Assembly: GCA_900545545.1 (NCBI GenBank)
Contig: UQZO01000001.1
Span: 248,001 to 312,000 of the forward strand
Reading direction: 5' to 3'
DNA: 64,000 bases
From: an uncultured Subdoligranulum sp.
GTDB lineage: Bacteria; Bacillota; Clostridia; Oscillospirales; Ruminococcaceae
The position numbers and the translations under genes are program-made. Below are positions 50,036 to 58,530 of the stretch, piece by piece (the first letter of the stretch is position 1; each line of letters opens with the position of its first letter). The notes under the pieces are model-generated. The model saw only the letters and a list, made by a program, of their open reading frames with translations. It did not search any database and was not told the DNA's origin.

Positions 50036-50602
50036 TTAATAGGTGTGTTCACATACCTGGGAAATTTTCTCGCGCAGGGCCACAAAATCCCCGAATACGG
50101 CAGGTTTGTTGGCGGGATAGCGCAGCAGAGCGGCCGGGTGATAGGTCGCCATAAACAAAGTACCGTGCTTGTCGAAGAACTTGCCGTGATCCCGGGAGAC
50201 CGAAAATCCCGGGTCGATCAGCTGCTGGGCGGCGATGCGTCCCAGGCAGACGATGATTTTGGGTCGCAGCAGCTGGAACTGCTGGCGCAGCCAGGGCAGG
50301 CAGGCCGCCGATTCCTCCGGCAGCGGGTCGCGGTTCTGGGGCGGGCGGCACTTTACAATGTTGGCAATATATACGTTGGTGGAGCGGCTCAGGTCTACCG
50401 CTTCCAGATAATGGTCCAGCAGCTGGCCGCTGCGCCCCACAAAAGGCTGGCCCTGGGCATCTTCATTGGCGCCGGGACCTTCGCCTACAAAAAGTACTTC
50501 TGCGTTGGGAGCACCCTCGCCAAAGACAACATGGGTACGGGATTCGCACAAGCCGCAGCGGCGGCAGGCCAGACATTCCTGTTGTAAAGTTTGCAAATCC
50601 AT
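50036..50602 (-). CDS. Uracil-DNA glycosylase, family 4 type
   Basis: 188 residues. Iron-sulphur cysteines C10/C13 (ECLACRRC) and the motif GEGPGANEDAQGQPFVGRSG; HPAALLR near the C-terminus. It removes uracil from DNA. It is 28 bases upstream of the nuclease-helicase gene on the same strand. Confidence 0.92.
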   Translation of the reverse strand: MDLQTLQQECLACRRCGLCESRTHVVFGEGAPNAEVLFVGEGPGANEDAQGQPFVGRSGQLLDHYLEAVDLSRSTNVYIANIVKCRPPQNRDPLPEESAACLPWLRQQFQLLRPKIIVCLGRIAAQQLIDPGFSVSRDHGKFFDKHGTLFMATYHPAALLRYPANKPAVFGDFVALREKISQVCEHTY

Positions 50603-50647
50603 AGAAAAACACCTCTTCTATAAAAAGAACTGGGGGTTGGCAAGAGT

Positions 50648-51268
50648 ATGACGGAAGAACAGCTGTGGATGCTGAAAGTATTATGCCTGTTGGCCGGGTA
50701 TGCATTCGGCGGTTTTCTGACCGCCGAGGTTGTGGCGCGCTGTATGGCCGGGGTAGGGGTGAGTAAAATCGGGACCGGCCGGCCCAGCGCGGCCAACATT
50801 GCCCGGTGCCTGGGGCGGCCGGCAGGGTTGGCCGTCACGGTGGGGGATGTGCTCAAAACCATTCTGGCGTGCTGGTTCTGTTATAAGCTGGCAGCCCCGG
50901 AACTGGAGCATGTTTCCATTTTGTACGGCGGCCTTGGGGCGGTTCTGGGGCATATCTGGCCGCTGTGGTATCGCGGACGCGGCGGCAGGGGCGCGGTGGT
51001 GGCCTGTACCTGGATTATATTGTATCTGCCCATTACAGGGGTCCTGTGCTGCCTGGCAGGCCTTGTGGTGGTGGCAGGCACCGGCCGCCGGTCCTTGGGG
51101 GCGGTACTGGTTCCTGCTCTGGCAATTCCGGTGGCCTGGGTACAGTTTGGCATACAAAGCGGCGTGGCAATGCTGACAGTGGCTTTGCTGCTTTTCTGGA
51201 AATATCAAACCGATCCCGAAGAAGGCAAAAAAGAAAAGCCGGTAATTTCTCACAAATGGCCTTTTTAA
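50648..51268 (+). CDS. PlsY-like membrane protein with altered motifs
   Basis: 206 residues with about five membrane helices. The three PlsY (acyl-phosphate:glycerol-3-phosphate acyltransferase) motifs are recognisable but changed: GTGRPSAANIAR in place of GSGNxGATNxxR, and GHIWPLWYRGRGGRG in place of GHxFPxxxxFKGGKG. Both key Lys of the last motif are Arg. The fold is PlsY; the substrate may differ or activity be reduced. Confidence 0.7.
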   Translation: MTEEQLWMLKVLCLLAGYAFGGFLTAEVVARCMAGVGVSKIGTGRPSAANIARCLGRPAGLAVTVGDVLKTILACWFCYKLAAPELEHVSILYGGLGAVLGHIWPLWYRGRGGRGAVVACTWIILYLPITGVLCCLAGLVVVAGTGRRSLGAVLVPALAIPVAWVQFGIQSGVAMLTVALLLFWKYQTDPEEGKKEKPVISHKWPF

Positions 51269-51334
51269 GACTGTAATCATCATACCACCGGCAGGAAAAA
51301 TTTGCAAATTGAAAACAAAAACAACGAAGGAACG

Positions 51335-51412
51335 AAACAAAATAAAAAACTTCAAAAAAATTGAAATTTTTTCAAAAAAAAGGTTGACAGTTGGCACATC
51401 TTTGGCTATAAT
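51335..51412 (+). promoter_or_regulatory. Consensus promoter of the tRNA cluster with A/T-tract upstream
   Basis: Perfect TTGACA (51384-51389), 17 bases, perfect TATAAT (51407-51412), preceded by phased A- and T-tracts (about 51335-51380) that look like an UP element. Confidence 0.9.
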
Positions 51413-51467
51413 AATTGACGTTGCAGCCGCCACGGCAAACAAACACGGCGGACAACAAGCTGGGTAT

Positions 51468-51544
51468 GGCCCGGTAGTTCAGTTGGTTAGAACGCTAGCC
51501 TGTCACGCTAGAGGTCGTCAGTTCGAGCCTGATTCGGGTCGCCA
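51468..51544 (+). tRNA. tRNA-Asp (GTC)
   Basis: 77 bases including CCA. Cloverleaf closes: acceptor GGCCCGG with TCGGGTC, anticodon stem CTAGC/GCTAG with loop CTGTCAC (anticodon GTC), T-loop GTTCGAG. Confidence 0.96.
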
Positions 51545-51547
51545 TTT

Positions 51548-51623
<76 letters not shown>

Positions 51624-51628
51624 GCGCG

Positions 51629-51664
51629 ACGCCCACAGCGCTAGATTGCACTGTGGGCGTTTTA
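51629..51664 (+). terminator. Hairpin between tRNA-Thr and tRNA-Trp
   Basis: ACGCCCACAG/CTGTGGGCGT stem followed by a short TTTA; a weak terminator or attenuator that could lower tRNA-Trp output, or a processing signal. Confidence 0.5.
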
Positions 51665-51667
51665 CTT

Positions 51668-51743
51668 AGGGGCATAGCTCAGTTGGTAGAGCAGCGGTCT
51701 CCAAAACCGCGTGCCGAGGGTTCGAATCCTTCTACCCCTGCCA
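51668..51743 (+). tRNA. tRNA-Trp (CCA)
   Basis: 76 bases including CCA. Anticodon stem GCGGT/ACCGC with loop CTCCAAA (anticodon CCA). Acceptor AGGGGCA/TACCCCT has one C-A mismatch at the sixth pair; otherwise normal. Confidence 0.94.
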
Positions 51744-51745
51744 AA

Positions 51746-51775
51746 AAGACTCGTCGAAAGACGAGTCTTTTTTGT
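51746..51775 (+). terminator. Terminator of the tRNA cluster
   Basis: AAGACTCGTC-GAAA-GACGAGTCTT followed by TTTTG. Confidence 0.92.
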
Positions 51776-51801
51776 TTGAAAAAAATACTTTTGCAGCACC
51801 C

Positions 51802-51829
51802 TTGCTTTTTCTGTGGGCCGTGCTATAAT
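51802..51829 (+). promoter_or_regulatory. Promoter of the MATE transporter gene
   Basis: TTGCTT (51802-51807), 16 bases, TATAAT (51824-51829). Confidence 0.6.
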
Positions 51830-51882
51830 ACCAGACGCGGTATGGGAAAAAACCGTAATTTCAGGGTAGGGGAAAGTACGTT

Positions 51883-53265
51883 ATGACAAAGGATTTGACA
51901 CACGGAAGTCCGCTGAAGGTGATTCTGTTTTTCACGCTGCCTTTGGTACTGGGCAATCTGTTTCAGCAGTTCTATGCGCTGGCTGATACCATTATTGTAG
52001 GGCGGTATTGCGGCGTTAGCGCTTTGGCTTCGGTGGGCTCTACGGGCTCCATCAACTATCTGATTCTGGGCTTTGTAATCGGCATCTGCAACGGCTTTGC
52101 CATTCCCATCGCACAGCTGTTTGGTGCGCGGGATTACCATGATCTGCGCCGCCATGTGGCCAACGCGGCCTGGCTTTGCCTTGCCGGCAGTGTGGTACTT
52201 ACCTTGTTTACGGTCACGTTCACCCGGCCTATGCTGGTGCTGATGCAGACACCGTCGGATATTCTGGATGGTGCTGCGATTTATATCGGCTGGATTTTTG
52301 CGGGAATCCCCTTTATCTTCCTGTATAATATGGTGGCAGGCATCATGCGTGCCCTGGGTGACAGCAAAACGCCGCTGTATTTCTTGATCCTGACCAGCGC
52401 ACTGAATATCGGGCTGGACCTGCTGTTTGTGATCCCGATGCAGATGGGGATTCTGGGCGCTGCGCTGGCTACAGACATCTCTCAGGCAATTTCCGGCATT
52501 CTGAGCTTTCTGTATCTGCGCCGTAAGTTTGAAGTGCTGAAGATGGAAAAAGGGGAGGCGCGTCCCAATAAAAGTGCCTGCCTGCGCCTGATGGGCATCG
52601 GTGTGCCTATGGGGCTGCAGTGCAGCATTACGGCCATTGGCAGCGTGATCATGCAATCGGCTGTCAACGTTCTGGGCAGCACGGCGGTGGCGGCAGTAAC
52701 TGCCGCGGGCAAAACCATGAATCTGCTGACTGCGCCGCTGGAAAGCATCGGTACCGCGATGGCTACCTATTCGGGCCAGAACTTGGGCGCCGCGCGGATG
52801 GACCGCGTACGGAAAGGCGTATACAGCGCCCTGATGATTGCTGCCGTGTATGCGATTGCATCGCTGGTGATTCTGCACTTCTGCGATGTGGCGGTTATGG
52901 GGCTGTTCTTGGATACCACCACAGAAGTGGAAATCGTCGAAATGGGCCGGGAATATCTGTTCTGGAACAGTGTCTTCTTTGTGCCGCTGGGCGCTTTGAT
53001 CGTGTGGCGGTACAGCATCCAGGGGCTTGGTTTCTCCACCCTGGCCATGATGGCCGGTGTGGCCGAGATGGTAGCCCGCATGGCAGTGGCGATCATTCTG
53101 GTGCCGGTGCTCGGCTATTTCGGTGCGGAACTGGCCAACCCTGCCGCCTGGGTTGCTGCCTGCCTGTTCCTGTATCCTGCCTATACATGGACCTGCCGCC
53201 AGCTGGACAACCGGCTTTTGGCCGCACGTCTGCACCTGCAAAACCAGCAGGCAATCACCGATTGA
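51883..53265 (+). CDS. MATE-family efflux transporter
   Basis: 460 residues, twelve predicted membrane helices in two related halves: LPLVLGNLFQQFYALADTII and VGRYCGVSALASVGS open the first, GVPMGLQCSITAIGSVIMQS the second. MATE proteins export cationic drugs or metabolites using Na+ or H+. AGGGGAAAG before the ATG. Substrate unknown. Confidence 0.92.
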   Translation: MTKDLTHGSPLKVILFFTLPLVLGNLFQQFYALADTIIVGRYCGVSALASVGSTGSINYLILGFVIGICNGFAIPIAQLFGARDYHDLRRHVANAAWLCLAGSVVLTLFTVTFTRPMLVLMQTPSDILDGAAIYIGWIFAGIPFIFLYNMVAGIMRALGDSKTPLYFLILTSALNIGLDLLFVIPMQMGILGAALATDISQAISGILSFLYLRRKFEVLKMEKGEARPNKSACLRLMGIGVPMGLQCSITAIGSVIMQSAVNVLGSTAVAAVTAAGKTMNLLTAPLESIGTAMATYSGQNLGAARMDRVRKGVYSALMIAAVYAIASLVILHFCDVAVMGLFLDTTTEVEIVEMGREYLFWNSVFFVPLGALIVWRYSIQGLGFSTLAMMAGVAEMVARMAVAIILVPVLGYFGAELANPAAWVAACLFLYPAYTWTCRQLDNRLLAARLHLQNQQAITD

Positions 53266-53299
53266 TTTTGTATAACTTTGCATAAATTTGCGCAAACTC

Positions 53300-53328
53300 T
53301 TGCCCGGATGCAGAAATCGGTTTATAAT
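53300..53328 (+). promoter_or_regulatory. Promoter of lysA
   Basis: TTGCCC (53300-53305), 17 bases, TATAAT (53323-53328). I see no lysine riboswitch in the short leader. Confidence 0.65.
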
Positions 53329-53375
53329 AGGACCGTTCGAAAGCAATCAAGGAAAAGCCGGAAAGGAACAGAAAA

Positions 53376-54641
53376 ATGCCGCAAAAGCTGCCGTTTATTA
53401 CGCTGGAACAGGCAAAGGAGATCATCGCGGATGTGCCCACGCCGTTCCATCTCTATGATGAAAAAGGAATCCGCGAAAATGCACGCCGCGTGAATGCGGC
53501 TTTCAGCTGGAACAAGGGCTTTAAAGAATATTTCGCCGTAAAGGCCACGCCGAACCCGTACATCCTCAAAATCCTGCAGGAGGAAGGCTGCGGTGTCGAC
53601 TGCTCCAGCTATACCGAGCTGTTGATGAGCGAAGCTTGCGGCTTTACCGGCAGTGACATTATGTTCTCTTCCAACGATACGCCGGCGCAGGATATGCAGA
53701 AAGCGTATGAACTGGGTGCCTACATCAATCTGGATGATCTCACCCATGTGGACTTCCTCAAAGAGGTGGCGGGTATTCCCAAAACCGTCTGCTGCCGGTA
53801 CAATCCGGGCGGCGTGTTCGACCTGGGCAACGGCATTATGGATAATCCCGGCGATGCCAAGTACGGCATGAGCGAGGACCAGATGGCGGAAGCCTACACC
53901 AAACTGATGGCGCTGGGCGCAGAGGAGTTCGGCATCCATGCCTTCCTGGCCAGCAACACGGTGACGGATGAATACTACCCGAAGCTGGCGGGTATTCTGT
54001 TCCGCCTGGCTGTGCGCCTGCATGAGCGGACGGGTGCTAAGATCAAGTTCATCAACCTTTCGGGCGGTGTGGGCATTGCCTATCGTCCCGATCAGCGCAG
54101 CAACGATATCGCCAAGATCGGCGAGGGTGTCCGCAAACAGTTTGAAGAAATCCTGGTACCGGCCGGCATGGGCGATGTGGCCCTGTTTACCGAGATGGGC
54201 CGGTATATGTTGGCGCCGTATGGCGGTCTGGTGACCACAGCGCTGCATGAAAAGCATATCTATAAAGAGTATATCGGCGTGGATGCCTGCGCAGCCAACC
54301 TGATGCGCCCGGCCATGTACGGCGCCTACCATCATATCACGGTGCTGGGCAAGGAGAACGAGCCCTGTGACCATAAGTACGATATTACCGGCGGCCTGTG
54401 CGAAAACAACGATAAGTTTGCCATCGACCGTATGCTGCCGAAGATCGATAAGGGTGATGTGCTCTTTATCCATGATGCGGGCGCCCACGGTTTCTCCATG
54501 GGTTACAACTACAACGGCAAGCTGCGCAGTGCCGAGGTGCTGCTCAAGGAGGATGGCTCTCATCAGCTGATTCGCCGTGCGGAAACACCGGCCGACTATT
54601 TTGCGACCTTTGACTTCACGCCGTTCTTCAAGAAAAACTGA
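53376..54641 (+). CDS. lysA: Diaminopimelate decarboxylase
   Basis: 421 residues. PLP-dependent enzyme that makes lysine from meso-diaminopimelate. PLP lysine in YFAVKATPN, glycine loop NLSGGVGIAY, ITGGLCENND (variant of the usual CESGD) and HDAGAHGFSMGYNYNG. AAAGGAAC upstream. Confidence 0.92.
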   Translation: MPQKLPFITLEQAKEIIADVPTPFHLYDEKGIRENARRVNAAFSWNKGFKEYFAVKATPNPYILKILQEEGCGVDCSSYTELLMSEACGFTGSDIMFSSNDTPAQDMQKAYELGAYINLDDLTHVDFLKEVAGIPKTVCCRYNPGGVFDLGNGIMDNPGDAKYGMSEDQMAEAYTKLMALGAEEFGIHAFLASNTVTDEYYPKLAGILFRLAVRLHERTGAKIKFINLSGGVGIAYRPDQRSNDIAKIGEGVRKQFEEILVPAGMGDVALFTEMGRYMLAPYGGLVTTALHEKHIYKEYIGVDACAANLMRPAMYGAYHHITVLGKENEPCDHKYDITGGLCENNDKFAIDRMLPKIDKGDVLFIHDAGAHGFSMGYNYNGKLRSAEVLLKEDGSHQLIRRAETPADYFATFDFTPFFKKN

Positions 54642-54663
54642 GCCTGAGCGCTCCCAATAAAAA

Positions 54664-54700
54664 GAAAGCCACCCCGCGAAAAACGCGGAGTGGCTTTTTA
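54664..54700. terminator. Bidirectional terminator between lysA and mnmA
   Basis: AAAGCCACCCCGCG with CGCGGAGTGGCTTTTT, one mismatch, T-runs both ways. Confidence 0.9.
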
Positions 54701-54707
54701 CTTTGTA

Positions 54708-55754
54708 TCAATCGGTGGTATCAATGATGCCGCCGCCGTAGACCAGGCCGTCACGGTAGAAAACCGCGCTCTGCCCGGGGGCAGGGGCCCGGACCGGTTC
54801 GGGGAAAGTGACGCTGCCGCTGCCGTCATACCGGCACGGCGTCGGTTTTGCCGCGCTGCGGATCTTGACCAGGTATTCTCCGGCGGCAAGTGGTTCGCCG
54901 TCGGGAGTGGCCAGGTCGGTAAGCGTCATGCAGGTGCTGTACTCCTGGCCGGTTTCTGCCAGCTGGATGTCGCCGCTGGGCAGGATGGCTTTGACAAACA
55001 GCGGTCGCCCGGCTGCAATGCCAAGACCTTTGCGCTGGCCGACGGTATAGTGGTCAACACCGGCGTGGGCGCCCAGATCCTCTCCGTCGGGGCCGATGAA
55101 GCGGCCTATTTTGGGCGAAAAGCCGCGGGCACGGATATAGGCGGAATAATCGCCGTCGGGAATAAAGCAGATCTCCATGGAATCCGGCGCATCGGCACAG
55201 GCCAATTGCAGCTCCCGTGCCATTTCCCGGATATCATCTTTTTCAAACTCACCCAGGGGCAGCACCAGCTTGCGCAGAATGTCCTGGGGCAGGCGGTAGA
55301 GCATATAGCTCTGGTCCCGTGCAGCGCTTTCGGGTACGGCGATGCGGCTTATGCCGTCCTCGCCCACCTCCACGCGGGCATAATGGCCGGTGGCGATAAA
55401 GGCACAGCCCAGTTCGTCCGCCTTCTCGGCCAGCAGCCGGAATTTTACCAGCGGGTTGCAGGCGATGCAGGGGTTGGGGGTACGCCCGGCGCAGTAATTC
55501 TCACAGAACGGCAGGATGACGTGCGTTTCAAACGCCTGTTCGGCATCGATGACGTGCAGAGGAATTTTCAGCGTATCGGCTGTAGCCTGGGCAGCTGTAA
55601 CGGCTGCATCGTGTGCGGGGGAAAACCGAATAACGGCACCCTGCACGGCAAAGCCCTGTTCCTGCAGGATACGGACGGCGACGCTGGAATCCACACCACC
55701 GCTCATGCCGATCAAAACCTTGTCCTGCTTCTCAAATGTGTTGAAGCCTTCCAT
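54708..55754 (-). CDS. mnmA: tRNA 2-thiouridine synthase MnmA
   Basis: 348 residues. P-loop GMSGGVDSSVA; catalytic Cys pair in NPCIACN and MEICFI; TGHYARVE and GQRKGLGIA are family-typical. It thiolates U34 of tRNA-Lys, -Glu and -Gln. It lies 18 bases after rnhA, same strand. Confidence 0.94.
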   Translation of the reverse strand: MEGFNTFEKQDKVLIGMSGGVDSSVAVRILQEQGFAVQGAVIRFSPAHDAAVTAAQATADTLKIPLHVIDAEQAFETHVILPFCENYCAGRTPNPCIACNPLVKFRLLAEKADELGCAFIATGHYARVEVGEDGISRIAVPESAARDQSYMLYRLPQDILRKLVLPLGEFEKDDIREMARELQLACADAPDSMEICFIPDGDYSAYIRARGFSPKIGRFIGPDGEDLGAHAGVDHYTVGQRKGLGIAAGRPLFVKAILPSGDIQLAETGQEYSTCMTLTDLATPDGEPLAAGEYLVKIRSAAKPTPCRYDGSGSVTFPEPVRAPAPGQSAVFYRDGLVYGGGIIDTTD

Positions 55755-55772
55755 AAAGGACCTCCTTGCCGG

Positions 55773-56234
55773 TCAGGCCTGACGCCCGCCGTATTTTTTG
55801 CTTTGTTCTACCGCCATATGGTCGCAGCGCTCGTTTTCCGGGTGACCTGCGTGACCTTTCAGCCAGTGGTAGGTGATCTGATGTTTTTCGCTCTCGGCCA
55901 GCAGCGGAGCCCAGAGATCGGGGTTCAGGGCGGGGGATTTATCGGCCTTTTTCCAGCCTCTGGCCCGCCAGCCCCTGGCCCATCCTTTTTCCAGGGCGTT
56001 AATTACATACTGGCTGTCGCTGTACAGATCGATGGCACAGGGCTCTTTGAGCTGACGCAGCGCTTCCAGCAGGGCGGTCATCTCCATGCGGTTGTTGGTG
56101 GTTTGTGCTTCCCCGCCGGAAAGCTCTTTTTCATACACCTTGTCCCGGGTGCGGAACCGCAGAATGGCGCCCCAACCGCCCGGGCCGGGGTTGCCGCTGC
56201 AGGCACCATCGGTGTAGATCTCGATGTGCTTCAT
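55773..56234 (-). CDS. rnhA: Ribonuclease HI
   Basis: 153 residues, normal length. YTDGACSGNPGPGGWGAIL (first Asp), NRMEMTALLEAL (Glu), LYSDSQYVI (Asp) and ERCDHMAVEQ (last Asp) give the full DEDD set. It removes RNA from RNA-DNA hybrids. Confidence 0.96.
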   Translation of the reverse strand: MKHIEIYTDGACSGNPGPGGWGAILRFRTRDKVYEKELSGGEAQTTNNRMEMTALLEALRQLKEPCAIDLYSDSQYVINALEKGWARGWRARGWKKADKSPALNPDLWAPLLAESEKHQITYHWLKGHAGHPENERCDHMAVEQSKKYGGRQA

Positions 56235-56304
56235 ATAATTCTCCTGTAAGTGGCAATAATGACTGTACTAGGAATTATACCCGCTTTGGGGGCTTCTGGC
56301 AAGT

Positions 56305-56333
56305 TTGACAAGTCAGGGGAATGCGTTTATAAT
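56305..56333 (+). promoter_or_regulatory. Perfect consensus promoter of the rnj operon
   Basis: TTGACA (56305-56310), 17 bases, TATAAT (56328-56333). The leader that follows is about 180 bases long and has hairpin potential (GGGCGCGAAAAG-type pairing around 56367-56403 and AAAAGC/GCTTTT at 56416-56434). Confidence 0.85.
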
Positions 56334-56522
56334 AAATAATAACTGCAATGATGTGTATAAGATAGGGCCCGGCCGCGCCTTTTCAGGCGGACTTTTCGCG
56401 CCCAACCGACAAAGAAAAGCATGCTGGCTTTTCGTCATACATAAATCGCAAATTCACGGCGGAGTGTCCTTTTCCGAGAAATTTGGCGGAAGTGGGCTCC
56501 GTAGTATGGTACGGAGGTTTTC

Positions 56523-58493
56523 ATGGAAGAAATCAAACCAAAGCGTAAAACGAATTCGAATGGACAGGCAGGCGAGCGTCCCGCGGGTAATCACCGTGCG
56601 CCTCGCAATGATAAAGCACAGCAGGGCGGCAATGCGCCCCGCAAAACGCGCCGCCGTGCGCCCCGCCCGGCCGTAGCTGCGGCTGAAGCACCGGCTGCCG
56701 CACAAAGTGTACCGGCACCGCGCCCGCGCCGCTCCCGCAACAATGCGCAGGGGCAGAACGCTGCCGCCGGTAACAAGCCCCAGCGCCGCAACCGCAAACA
56801 GCAGCCGCGCGGCTATGAGATGACGCCTGCCATCCCCATGCATATCTGCCCGCTGGGCGGCCTTGGAGAAGTGGGCAAGAACATCACGCTGTATGAATGC
56901 CAGGGCGATATGATCCTGGTGGACTGCGGCCTGGTTTTCCCGGATGCGGATATGTTCGGCGTGGACCTTGTCATTCCTGATTTTACCTATGTGCTGGAAA
57001 ACAAGGACCGCATCAAGGGCGTGTTCATCACCCATGGTCATGAGGACCATATCGGCAGCTTGCCCTATCTGCTCAAAAAATTCAATGTGCCCATTTATGC
57101 GGCACGTCTGACCATCGGTCTGATCAAAAATAAACTCGAGGAGCACGGCTTGGCCTCCAGCGCCGTTTTCCATGAGATCCGCCCGCGCCAGAAGGTCAAG
57201 CTGGGCTGCTTTACCGTGGAACCCATCCACGTTAACCATTCCATTCCCGATGCGCTGGCGTTCGCCATCGAGTGCCCGGCGGGCATCGTCATCCATACCG
57301 GCGACTTTAAAGTGGACTACACGCCGCTGTCGGGGGATGCTGTGACCGATCTCTCCACCATTGCCGAGTACGGCCGCAAGGGCGTGCTGGCACTGCTGGC
57401 AGATTCCACCAACGCGGAGCGCCCCGGCTTTACGGCCACGGAGCAGACGGTGGCGGAAGGGGTTCGTGGCCTGTTTGCACGGGCGCGGAACCGCCGCATC
57501 ATTGTGGCAACCTTTGCATCCAACATTTACCGTGTGCAGCAGATCATCGACCTGGCCATTGAGTCTGGCCGCAAGGTGGCGGTCAGTGGCCGCAGCATGG
57601 TCTCCAACACCGAGATGGCCCGGGAACTGGGCTATCTGCATGCGCCGGATAATGTGCTCATCGATATCGATGAAATCAACAAGTACCCGCCGGAGAAGGT
57701 CGTTTTGATCACGACGGGCAGCCAGGGCGAGCCGCTGTCGGCGCTGTCCCGCATGGCGCAGGCCAGCCACCGCCAGGTGCGCGTGGGCCCCAACGATTTC
57801 ATCATCATCTCGGCCCGCCCCATTCCCGGCAACGAGAAGACCGTTACCAAGGTCGTCAACGGTCTGCTCAGCCTCGGTGCGGAAGTGATTTACGAGAACA
57901 TGTACGACACCCATGTTTCCGGCCACGCCTGCCAGGAAGAGCAGAAACTTATGCTCACGCTGGCGCACCCCCAGTATTTCCTGCCGGTGCATGGCGAGTT
58001 CAAGCAGCTCAAGCGCCATGCCGAGACGGCAGAGCACCTGGGTTATATTCCCAAGCAGAATATCTATATCGCCGAAAACGGCCAGAACATCCGGATTTCT
58101 GCCGACGGTATGACGGTAGAGAACACCGTGACGGCGGGGGCCGTAATGGTGGACGGCTATGGCGTCGGCGACGTGGGAAATGTGGTCCTGCGGGATCGCC
58201 ATCATCTGTCCGAGGATGGTATCATTATCGTCACGGCAGCGGTGGACGGCTCCAACGGTCAGGTCCTGTCCGGGCCGGACATTGTCAGCCGCGGTTTTGT
58301 CTATGTGCGTGAGAGCGAGGAACTGATGGAAGGGCTTCGTACTCAGGTGGAGATGGCCCTTGACCGCAGCCTCAGCGACAACATGCATGACTGGGCCAGC
58401 GTCAAGGCGCGCGTGCGGGAGGCTCTCTCCAGCTATATCTATCGCCGCACCAAGCGCAGCCCGATGATTCTGCCCATCTTGCTGGAAGTTTAA
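56523..58493 (+). CDS. rnj: Ribonuclease J
   Basis: 656 residues, about 100 more than usual. Residues 1-100 are a basic, Arg/Ala/Pro/Gln/Asn-rich extension, probably disordered and RNA-binding. The metallo-beta-lactamase core has HGHEDH, GDFKVD and ADSTN, followed by the beta-CASP region with SGRSM and HVSGHA. 5'-3' exonuclease and endonuclease in mRNA turnover. Confidence 0.95.
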   Translation: MEEIKPKRKTNSNGQAGERPAGNHRAPRNDKAQQGGNAPRKTRRRAPRPAVAAAEAPAAAQSVPAPRPRRSRNNAQGQNAAAGNKPQRRNRKQQPRGYEMTPAIPMHICPLGGLGEVGKNITLYECQGDMILVDCGLVFPDADMFGVDLVIPDFTYVLENKDRIKGVFITHGHEDHIGSLPYLLKKFNVPIYAARLTIGLIKNKLEEHGLASSAVFHEIRPRQKVKLGCFTVEPIHVNHSIPDALAFAIECPAGIVIHTGDFKVDYTPLSGDAVTDLSTIAEYGRKGVLALLADSTNAERPGFTATEQTVAEGVRGLFARARNRRIIVATFASNIYRVQQIIDLAIESGRKVAVSGRSMVSNTEMARELGYLHAPDNVLIDIDEINKYPPEKVVLITTGSQGEPLSALSRMAQASHRQVRVGPNDFIIISARPIPGNEKTVTKVVNGLLSLGAEVIYENMYDTHVSGHACQEEQKLMLTLAHPQYFLPVHGEFKQLKRHAETAEHLGYIPKQNIYIAENGQNIRISADGMTVENTVTAGAVMVDGYGVGDVGNVVLRDRHHLSEDGIIIVTAAVDGSNGQVLSGPDIVSRGFVYVRESEELMEGLRTQVEMALDRSLSDNMHDWASVKARVREALSSYIYRRTKRSPMILPILLEV

Positions 58494-58530
58494 ATGTCCG
58501 CCTGCCGGCGGAGAGGTGGAGGCTTTCGCC

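Noticed and set aside
54690..56249. 519-codon plus-strand frame
   Set aside because: Antisense to mnmA and rnhA, which have complete catalytic motifs.
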